Positions 17,935-25,900 of a stretch of 64,000 nucleotides of DNA are shown here, in pieces; the first letter of the stretch is position 1, and each line of letters begins with the position of its first letter. The stretch comes from Desulfobacteraceae bacterium (lineage in GTDB: Bacteria; Desulfobacterota; Desulfobacteria; Desulfobacterales; Desulfosarcinaceae), in contig JAAERL010001167.1 in the NCBI GenBank assembly GCA_024230435.1, positions 82,715-146,714 of the forward strand, in the 5' to 3' direction. The notes under the pieces are model-generated. The model did not search any database and had not been told where the DNA came from. It saw nothing but the letters and a program-made list of their open reading frames with translations. Made by a program: the position numbers and the translations under genes.

Positions 17935-19563
17935 ATGATTATCGTAACAGCTTCTGAAATGCAGGCCATGGATCACCAAACAATCCGGGACTATGGCATC
18001 CCTGGCCGGGTATTGATGGAAAACGCGGGCCGGGGGGCGACACGCACCTTTTTACACCATGTATACCAAAACTGCCGGGGCGCAGTTGGCATCCTGGCCG
18101 GACGCGGCAACAACGGCGGTGACGGTTTCGTTATCGCCCGCTACCTCGCCCAAAAAGGCATTGATGTAAGCGTGTACCTTCTTTGCCAAAAAGAGCGTGT
18201 TCAGGGCGACGCCAAGGCCAACCTAAATTTGTTGCCGGCTTTAAACGTCCGTGTTGCCGAAATCTGCCAGGAGCAGGATTTTAATCGCCATATCAGCCAG
18301 ATGCGCCACAAAAGCTGCTGGGTTGACGCAGTGCTTGGAACCGGGCTTAAATCGGATGTAACCGGCTTGTACAGGCAAGCTCTGGAATTTCTAAATGACC
18401 AAAAACGCCCGGTGCTGGCCGTAGACATCCCCTCCGGTTTAAATGCCGATACAGGGCAAGCCTGTGGAGTCTGCGTTCGTGCAACAGCAACTGCCACCTT
18501 TGGATTTGCCAAAATCGGCCACGTGGTTTATCCGGGAGCCCAATTTTGCGGAACATTAGACGTTATCGATATCGGAATACCACCGTTTATCGCGGAAAAA
18601 GTCAATGCCCGCCAGCGGTTGATTACCCCTGACAAAATCGTGCCCGCCCTACAGCCTCGCGATCCCCAGACTCATAAGGGCAATACCGGCCATGCGTTGA
18701 TCATTGCCGGGTCAGAGGGCAAAACCGGCGCGGCTGTTATGACCGCCAACGCAGCCCTCAAAGCTGGCGCCGGACTGGTTAGCCTGGCAGTGCCGCAATG
18801 CCTTAACCAAGGCATCGAAGCTCGGCTCACCGAGGCCATGACCATCGCCTTGCCCGATGAAGGAAAAACCTATCCGGGTATTACCGCGATGCCGCGTATC
18901 AAGCAGGAAGCTTCAGGTAAAACCTGCCTGGCATTAGGTCCGGGTATCGGTACCGGCAAGACTACCTGCAAGCTTGTTGAGCAAATCATCCGGCAAATAG
19001 ATCTGCCGCTGGTCATTGACGCAGATGGCCTGAATTGTCTGGCGCAAACGCCCGAACGCGCACAAGGCCCGCACGATTGCATTGATCAATGTTCACTAAC
19101 GAGCCTGAAAGAGCGCAAAGCACCGGCCGTACTTACCCCGCATCCCGGTGAAATGGCGCGCCTGACCGGCTATTCAACAACTCGCATCCAATCTGACAGA
19201 GCCGGCATCGCACGCGAATTTGCAATCACACACAATGTCATTTTGGTTCTCAAAGGCGCTCGGACCATTGTTGCCGAACCGGACGGAACCATCTGGATCA
19301 ACCCCACCGGCAACCCTGCAATGGCCAGCGGCGGAATGGGTGACGTTTTGACCGGAATTATTGCCGGACTGATTACCCAGGGCGTTTCACCTTCACAGGG
19401 CGCCAGGGCAGGCGTCTATTTGCACGGTCTTGCGGCGGACAAGCTGAACAAAAAAGCGCCATGGGGCTACCTGGCAACGGAAGTGATTCAAACACTGCCC
19501 GAGGCCCTTAATGCAACGTTAAAAGCGTCAGGGCCTGTTATACTCAATCAACCCGTGCTTTAG
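17935..19563 (+). CDS. nnr: Bifunctional NAD(P)H-hydrate epimerase/dehydratase
   Basis: 542 residues from the ATG at 17935 (AAAGGAA upstream); a start at 17911 adds eight atypical residues. The N-terminal YjeF_N epimerase domain (about 1-215) has MENAGRG, GRGNNGGDGFVIARYL, DAVLGTG and DIPSGLNADTG. The C-terminal ribokinase-like dehydratase (about 225-530) has KGNTGHALIIAGSEGKTGAA, LTPHPGEMARLTG, LVLKGA and NPAMASGGMGDVLTGI. It repairs damaged NAD(P)H hydrates. Part of the conserved pdxJ-(acpS)-nnr-tsaE order. Confidence 0.95.
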   Translation: MIIVTASEMQAMDHQTIRDYGIPGRVLMENAGRGATRTFLHHVYQNCRGAVGILAGRGNNGGDGFVIARYLAQKGIDVSVYLLCQKERVQGDAKANLNLLPALNVRVAEICQEQDFNRHISQMRHKSCWVDAVLGTGLKSDVTGLYRQALEFLNDQKRPVLAVDIPSGLNADTGQACGVCVRATATATFGFAKIGHVVYPGAQFCGTLDVIDIGIPPFIAEKVNARQRLITPDKIVPALQPRDPQTHKGNTGHALIIAGSEGKTGAAVMTANAALKAGAGLVSLAVPQCLNQGIEARLTEAMTIALPDEGKTYPGITAMPRIKQEASGKTCLALGPGIGTGKTTCKLVEQIIRQIDLPLVIDADGLNCLAQTPERAQGPHDCIDQCSLTSLKERKAPAVLTPHPGEMARLTGYSTTRIQSDRAGIAREFAITHNVILVLKGARTIVAEPDGTIWINPTGNPAMASGGMGDVLTGIIAGLITQGVSPSQGARAGVYLHGLAADKLNKKAPWGYLATEVIQTLPEALNATLKASGPVILNQPVL

Positions 19564-19658
19564 ACGATTTGCTGTCAAAGGATAAACCCTATGGCGCGGA
19601 ATTTTTTTCCGCCAATCTCCTTAATGTAAATCCAGACACTTATACAGGTACATGCATA

Positions 19659-20168
19659 ATGGCAATCAACACCAAATTGATTACGACATCAACTGCATCA
19701 CAGACAAAATACCTTGGAAAATGTTTAGGCGCTTGCCTCAAATCAGGCTTGCTTATCCGGTTAAACGGCGGCCTCGGATCAGGGAAAACATGCTTTGTTC
19801 AAGGCCTGGCCCAAGGTTTGGAAGTTCCGGCCGGATATGACATCACCAGCCCGACGTATACGCTGGTCCATGAATATCCGGCAAGATTGCCGATGTTTCA
19901 CATCGATCTTTACCGGCTGGAATCATCTCTGGACGCCGAAGCTATAGGTCTTTGGGAAATTTTAACATATAACGCCGTCATCGCGGTTGAATGGGCCGGC
20001 CGGCTCGATGATGCCGACTGGCCCCCCGGCAATTTGTGTATCAACATAAAAATCCTTGATGACCAATTACGCCGTATAGAGCTATTTGGTTATGGACATC
20101 ACATAAACACTTTGATAAATGATAGTGTTGCTCGGTACGAATCAAAATATCCTAATCCTTTGAAATGA
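19659..20168 (+). CDS. tsaE: tRNA threonylcarbamoyladenosine biosynthesis ATPase TsaE
   Basis: 169 residues. GGLGSGKTCFVQGLAQGL is the P-loop (about 45), SPTYTLVHEY and MFHIDLYRLE are the family motifs, and AVIAVEWAGRL is the final strand. TsaE supports t6A synthesis with TsaB and TsaD. The frame is open back to 19569, but the family begins near the ATG at 19659, which has only a weak ribosome site (CAGGTA). The C-terminal ~20 residues extend beyond the usual end. Confidence 0.92.
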   Translation: MAINTKLITTSTASQTKYLGKCLGACLKSGLLIRLNGGLGSGKTCFVQGLAQGLEVPAGYDITSPTYTLVHEYPARLPMFHIDLYRLESSLDAEAIGLWEILTYNAVIAVEWAGRLDDADWPPGNLCINIKILDDQLRRIELFGYGHHINTLINDSVARYESKYPNPLK

Positions 20169-20177
20169 GAGGAATAA

Positions 20178-21398
20178 ATGGCACTAATTGTTCAAAAATT
20201 CGGTGGCACCTCAGTTGCGGATATTGATCGAATTCGCAATGTCGCCAATCGGGTGGCGCAAACGTCCGATCAAGGCAACTCGGTGGTCGTAATTTTATCC
20301 GCTATGGCCGGGGTTACGGACAAGCTGATATCGTTGGCGAATCAAGCTTCTGAAAATCCCGACAAACGCGAGATGGACGTCTTGCTGGCAACCGGAGAAC
20401 AAACCACATCCGCACTGCTGGCAATGATGCTCAAACAAATGGGATACAAGGCCCAATCCATGCTCGGACACCAGGCACAGGTAATGACCGATTCTGATTA
20501 CGGCAACGCCCGGATCATTGATATCGGCGCCAGCCGCGTTCGAAAGCTGATAGAAAAAGATACCATCGTCGTGGTAGCCGGATTTCAAGGCGAAGATACA
20601 AAGGGCAACATCACCACCTTAGGACGAGGCGGCTCGGACACGTCAGCCGTGGCCATTGCGGCAGCTCTCAAAGCGGATACATGTGAAATCTACACAGACG
20701 TTAACGGCATTTACACTGCCGATCCGAATATATGCCCAAAAGCGCGCAAGCTAAAAATGATTTCCTATGATGAAATGCTGAACATGGCCAGTCTGGGAGC
20801 TAAAGTTCTTCAAATCCGATCTGTGGGCTTTGCAAAAAAATACAATATACCGGTTCATGTTCGCTCATCGTTTAATGAGGAGGAAGGCACAATGGTTGTT
20901 AGTGAAGATTCGGCAATGGAACAACTGGTCGTCTCGGGTGTAACCCTGGATAAAGACCAAGCCCGTATAACCCTTACCAAGGTACCGGACCAGCCGGGCA
21001 TTGCTGCAAAGGTATTCTCCCCAATTGCTGAAAACAACATCTTAGTCGATATGATTATCCAAAATACAAATATAGCCGGTCATACCGACATCACCTTTAC
21101 GGTTCCAAAGGCCGATTACAAACGAACCATGAAACTGACGGAACAAATTGTTAAGCAAACAGGCGCTCAAGAAGCATTGGGCGACATCAACATCGCCAAG
21201 GTTTCAGTTATCGGCGTAGGAATGAAAAACCATTCAGGTGTTGCATCCGTTATGTTCAACACCCTTGCACGGGATAATATCAACATCTTGATGATCACCA
21301 CTTCCGAAATCCGAATTTCCTGTACCGTAGAAGAAAAATACGCCGAATTGGCCGTAAGAGTACTTCATACGGCATTTGGCCTGGACACTGAAGAATAA
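20178..21398 (+). CDS. lysC: Aspartate kinase
   Basis: 406 residues. Phosphorylates aspartate to open the lysine, threonine and methionine pathway. [17 protein letters not shown] at the N-terminus, [25 protein letters not shown] and [12 protein letters not shown] form the kinase domain (1-250). Two ACT domains follow (about 263-405; [12 protein letters not shown] and [20 protein letters not shown]), the usual site of lysine/threonine feedback. AGAGGA precedes the ATG, which starts 9 bases after tsaE. A family 1 repeat begins one base after the stop codon. Confidence 0.96.
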   Translation: MALIVQKFGGTSVADIDRIRNVANRVAQTSDQGNSVVVILSAMAGVTDKLISLANQASENPDKREMDVLLATGEQTTSALLAMMLKQMGYKAQSMLGHQAQVMTDSDYGNARIIDIGASRVRKLIEKDTIVVVAGFQGEDTKGNITTLGRGGSDTSAVAIAAALKADTCEIYTDVNGIYTADPNICPKARKLKMISYDEMLNMASLGAKVLQIRSVGFAKKYNIPVHVRSSFNEEEGTMVVSEDSAMEQLVVSGVTLDKDQARITLTKVPDQPGIAAKVFSPIAENNILVDMIIQNTNIAGHTDITFTVPKADYKRTMKLTEQIVKQTGAQEALGDINIAKVSVIGVGMKNHSGVASVMFNTLARDNINILMITTSEIRISCTVEEKYAELAVRVLHTAFGLDTEE

Positions 21399-21399
21399 T

Positions 21400-21562
21400 T
21401 AAGGCGATTTGTGTTAAATAATATACCATCTCGCATGTCTTTTTTCCCGTCTTTCGTGTTACGCCAAAGTCCGAATACATTAAGTATGCAAACTTTGGCA
21501 TGCCTTGAAGACGAAAAAAAATCCTGCCCAATATGGTATATTCTTTTCCGCCAGTCGCCTAA
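21400..21562. repeat. Dispersed palindromic repeat family 1, copy B
   Basis: Begins TAAGGCGATTTGTGTTAAAT and ends TATTCTTTTCCGCCAGTCGC then CTAA. Internal TACGCCAAAG and CTTTGGCATGC arms. Same orientation as copies A and E. It lies between the lysC stop and its terminator, so it is probably transcribed. Confidence 0.9.
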
Positions 21563-21564
21563 GC

Positions 21565-21596
21565 AAAAAGGAAACCGGCTGTCCGGTTTCCTTTTT
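21565..21596. terminator. Strong bidirectional rho-independent terminator
   Basis: AAAAAGGAAACCGG, a CTGT loop and CCGGTTTCCTTTTT form a 14-bp perfect stem including A and T tracts on both sides. It ends the phoH-lysC transcript and would also stop minus-strand transcription from the accessory block. Confidence 0.92.
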
Positions 21597-21613
21597 CTGC
21601 AACGAATGCACTC

Positions 21614-21715
21614 GTGAAACTTCCCCACTACACACCAGATCAGCTTCAACTCATTGCCTTGATCGGAATCATTTTTCTTGTAACCGCCATCTGGCGTTAT
21701 TTTTCAATGCACTAG
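21614..21715 (+). CDS. Possible 33-residue single-span membrane peptide
   Basis: A GTG-initiated frame encoding MKLPHYTPDQLQLIAL, a hydrophobic run (IGIIFLVTAIW) and RYFSMH. The pattern of a short amphipathic start, one membrane span and a basic end is like small membrane peptides. There is no clear ribosome site, and it lies just after a terminator, so expression is doubtful. Confidence 0.25.
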   Translation: MKLPHYTPDQLQLIALIGIIFLVTAIWRYFSMH

Positions 21716-21913
21716 CCCCGCCACTGTGAATCCCAATTTCTTGGAGGCTGCAAATTCATCGAAACCAAAGAGCCCCAATAAAGCGCCAGAACAAGGCCTT
21801 TTACCGGATTTATGAACCTTGGATATCTTGCCGAACCGCGAGCTTAGAGCTTTATCAAATAATTGCTCGTATTCTCTGCATTGTTCAACTATTGTTGGAG
21901 TACTTTTAAACAT
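21704..21913 (-). CDS. Small ORF after the OTU-like gene
   Basis: 69 residues from an ATG that overlaps the stop of the preceding gene by 8 bases (ATGTTTAA), as in coupled genes. The protein (MFKSTPTIVEQCREYEQLFD...) is basic with a hydrophobic C-terminal third (ALLGLFGFDEF). I do not recognise it. It could be the last gene of the accessory operon, perhaps protective to the producer, or a frameshifted tail of the gene before it. Confidence 0.35.
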   Translation of the reverse strand: MFKSTPTIVEQCREYEQLFDKALSSRFGKISKVHKSGKRPCSGALLGLFGFDEFAASKKLGFTVAGLVH

Positions 21914-22952
21914 GACCGTACGCTTTTTGAATGTCTGTGATGTGACCTTTTGTATCGTCAGAATTTTCATTTTCCGTCCATTCATTCCATTGAATTTGCT
22001 GTGCATTTCCACCAACCGGACCCGGCCTGGTACCTTTTTCCAATATGGTAATACTATTTTTAGAAATCTGCGGAGAATCAATTTTGTTATTATATTCGAA
22101 TCTTAATTTATATTTCAATAGCCGGTCCTCATCTTTTACCACATACTCTCCAATCGGCCGGCCATTTTCCCATTTTCCTTTTACTATGACCGAGTGCTCA
22201 TTCCGTTCGAGTACAAACGAACCCGCGGGATCATGCGCTTGATTATTTTCTGCCTGCCCTATATATACTCCCTTAGATGTTCCAATTATTTTTTCTGCCA
22301 CTAAATCGGGAAGTTGCTTAGATACAAAATAAGCTGCCTCTAGTCCTTCAAGTTCCTTGACTATTTTATTTCGAACCGTATTATTATCCCCGCCGGGGAA
22401 CGGGTTTCTCGTTTTACCATCAATGGAATTTCCGCGTATAGCATTTAGCAAACAATTATTTCCCTCTCCACTAGCCGTGGTCGTATTTCCTGGGATATCT
22501 TCACCAGCTTTTTTATCATCATTTTTATCTTCTGGGTTAAAGGTGTCAAAATGAGTATGATCCTCATTGACAACAACCCAGTAGGGCCGCTCATTTTCGT
22601 TATTATCAGATCCATAAACTTGCTGAATTTTAAATTTTTTTCCTTCAGAACTTACTGAAGAATTTTTCTTGACAACAATGATTGGGGTGTTGATCATAAC
22701 TGCTAATGGTTTTAACTCATGATCACCTAACATATCTCCATTTTTTACGCCATCAATATGCTTCTTTTTACGTTGTTCTGGAGTTTCGGATTTAGCTCTA
22801 TTTGAAGTTTTCGGTTCAGTACTATTTGAAGATTTCAATCCATTATTATTCGATCCATTATTAATTGATCGGATATTAGAACCGAAAGTTCCCTCATTAT
22901 TTTTTAATAATCGAGTTCGAGGGTGGATTTTTTGGTTATCTTGGTCCCCCAA
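21906..22952 (-). CDS. Putative circularly permuted OTU-like cysteine protease
   Basis: 348 residues if started at TTG 22952. Residues 1-60 are Asn/Ser-rich linker. Residues 66-140 read like the second half of an OTU domain: NGDMLGDHELKPLAVMINTP, IIVV, PYWVVVNEDHTHFDTF, with His134 in the 'H-[YF]-D' catalytic position. The Cys box comes later, not earlier: GEGNNCLLNAIRG with Cys167, followed by a helix (NTVRNKIVKELEG). His-before-Cys order is the permuted OTU topology reported for a bacterial deubiquitinase. The frame is the same as that of the preceding 1663-residue ORF, separated by one TAA. Low GC. Family assignment is from motifs only. Confidence 0.55.
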   Translation of the reverse strand: MGDQDNQKIHPRTRLLKNNEGTFGSNIRSINNGSNNNGLKSSNSTEPKTSNRAKSETPEQRKKKHIDGVKNGDMLGDHELKPLAVMINTPIIVVKKNSSVSSEGKKFKIQQVYGSDNNENERPYWVVVNEDHTHFDTFNPEDKNDDKKAGEDIPGNTTTASGEGNNCLLNAIRGNSIDGKTRNPFPGGDNNTVRNKIVKELEGLEAAYFVSKQLPDLVAEKIIGTSKGVYIGQAENNQAHDPAGSFVLERNEHSVIVKGKWENGRPIGEYVVKDEDRLLKYKLRFEYNNKIDSPQISKNSITILEKGTRPGPVGGNAQQIQWNEWTENENSDDTKGHITDIQKAYGHV

Positions 22953-22961
22953 TTGAAAAAT

Positions 22962-25900
22962 TTACTTCCATAAGGCTTTAAATCGCGAATCTTGACCAGT
23001 GCTGATTTCAACATTTTTAACCGGCCCGCCCAATACAGGGGGCTTTGAAATAACCCAGGATAAATAATTTACGGCTAATTTGTTAAAGGGCATCTTGCGC
23101 AAAGTGGACAAGGTCCGCTCATTAAGGCCCATTTCGCGCAATAGGACTGTAGCATTATAGGCTTTATCAGGATCCTTGTTTTGAAGCATCCATAACATCA
23201 TTGAAGGCAAAGCGCCTTGGTCCTTGGCCAAAAGTTCGTTTGTGATCTTTGTGGCCGCAAGTTGTGATATGCCGCCCTCGGATTCTTGGCCCTTATCTTG
23301 TCCCAACATATTCATTTTCATCAGATTCGAATCCAACAATTCATTAACTTTGAGCTGGCTTGAAACTATATCAATAATATTGGTCAGATTAGGAATTTGC
23401 TGCTCATTCTGCAGCTCGGGATTATCTTCAAGAGCATTTTTCAAAATATCGACCGCCGATTGCAGTTTTCCGTTTTTCAAATCAAGCTCGGCTTCTTCCA
23501 AGACCCGTCCAACGTTTTTTATTTGATCGATGGTTAACAATTCTTCTTTATTGGCTTTTTCCAAATCCTGTTTAACCATTTTAAAACTTTTATTAATGAT
23601 CCTGTAGCATAAGTTCTGAGTCGCCATAGTGGTATGTAAGAAGGCTAACTGGATATCAGTGTAGTGGGCTTTATTTTTTTCATTAATATGATTTAATGAT
23701 TTAATTCCCGCCTTAATGCCTGCCGCGGAGTTAAGCCATTTACTTTGTTTTTCTATCGTTTCTACAAATTTGGCAGTGATTTGAAATCGCAGAGCGCGAA
23801 TATTATTTTCCAATTTGTGAGCACGTTTTCTAAAATCATTGGTATTCCAATTGCTTGTATGTGACAAATCCATTTTTATTGCGATTGGATTCGGGTGGAT
23901 TTTTTGCCTGCCTACCTCGTCTTTAACATCCAGGATCTTTTTAGCTATTTCATCAATGGCTTTATATTCATCTAGGAATTCTCTTTCATCGAAATTTTCA
24001 TCTTGGGAATTGTCCCTAATTTGTCTTTTTTTAAAGTCTTTGATGCCTACGAGTAATTCGGCTGAAACATTTTTGATCACCCTCTTGGCAAAACGGGTTT
24101 TATAAATATTGAATTTTTCGATTCTTTCAGGTTCGTTTTTATCTTCACGGTGCATGTAATTTTGGAAATTCTCTCTGGCCTCATTTTCATTATAGCTCAT
24201 TTTAATTTCGTTGAAGCTGTGATAGGCCGTGAAGGCCGTTGTAATAAGGAGCCATAATCCACTCTCCAAATTTGCGGCTTTTCCGAATGCAGTGGCAATT
24301 GCAATTAATGATTCCTTTTCTGTGGCCTTTAGTCCGGCTTCAACGCCCCACCCAATAAAACCGGATGTGAAAAGACTCTCGGAGAACCCGTAAGCAAGTT
24401 GAAGCGCTTGATCATTTTCGGCTCTTTTGATAAGATTCTTAACAGCCGGTTCCAGTTCCAGCTGGTCATTTTCCATATCTTTAATCAAGGTTATGATACG
24501 GTTTTTCATATATCCTTTAAAACCATACTTAGTGAGGGCTTCTTTGAAAGCTGAATAGCAATCATAGAGTGAAGTCGACATAGCCAAAGCACTCATACCG
24601 GCGCTTACTCCATAAAATACAGGCACCGCGGCGGCTGAGGGGCCGCCTATAAATAACATAACCAGCAGAGCAGAGGAAATACCACGGCGGCCCGAATCAA
24701 TTATTACTTCGGCCACTTCAATAGCAGACATATCACCTCCATTTTTCATGGTCTCGCCCATGGCAAGGGTTAGTTCGGCAATAGTGAGCGATTTTACAGC
24801 TTCCTGAAAATTTGAATCATCATTTTTTATGATGTATTCGTTTAGGAGCTTAATTTTGCCTTCGGCTTCCTCTTTAAGTTTTTTGCCTTCAACATTGAGC
24901 TTTAAATGGTTTATTATTCCTTTGCCTTGCTTAACCATTGTTAAAAGATGATATGCTTGAGTACCAAGGATGCCGAATTTTTCGGCAGTTATATCAGAGC
25001 CACTCCTTATATAATCTATTCCTCCTTTACTCGGGCCAAGGGTAAGGAACGCGGAGATACCTATATTTGCAGTAAAAATTTGAAAGTAATCCCAATAAGG
25101 CGATTCTTTATACTCAATCATACCATGCAGTTGAAGGTTATCTTTTTTATGCTCAATCGCACCTTGCTCTTGAAGGTTATCTTTTTTTACGGCGGGTGTT
25201 TTATTTTTAGCATTCCTCAGAGACTGGTCATAGGACTCTATCCAGTTTTCGTGTCCTTTCGTCTTGGAGCTGTCGCACCATTCGTTAAAAGCATCATTTT
25301 TGGCTTTTCCGATCTCAAGAATTTTTTGTGCAAAAATATGGAGCTGGCCCGATATTCCAGGATCTGAAAGCATTTTATCCCAATCATGACGAAATTCCTT
25401 AGCAAAGTCTTCAAGGCTTGCTTTAATTGTATCCGTACAGTCACCGTGGTAAAGATTGTTGATAAACTGGAAATAAGCCTTTTGTGTTTCACGTCTTAAT
25501 TCGAATCCTAGGCTTTTTTTAATTTCTAATTGGTCTACCAGCCTGTCCCAGCCATCGGTAACCAGCAGGCAGTTAGCCGCCATTTTATTTTTTAGGGTTT
25601 CATTGTCCAGAGAAGCATAATAATTAGATGCTTGATCTACATTTGATAGTCGATTATTCACCGAAACCGCATGCGGATTGGACATTTCCCAAAGAGCGGT
25701 GGATAGCGAAGATCCGGTCCTTATATTGAGAAAAGGGTCCAAGGACTTCTTGACGTTGTTCAGCTTTCCGTCTTTAAATTTTTTAACGGCCTTTTCCGCA
25801 AAATCTAATTCAAGCGAAAGAATTTGGGCACTGTTTTTTACGGCCTTGGGATTAACCGGTTTTCCTTGCGGACTAAGCTGCGCTATTAAGTTATTACCAG

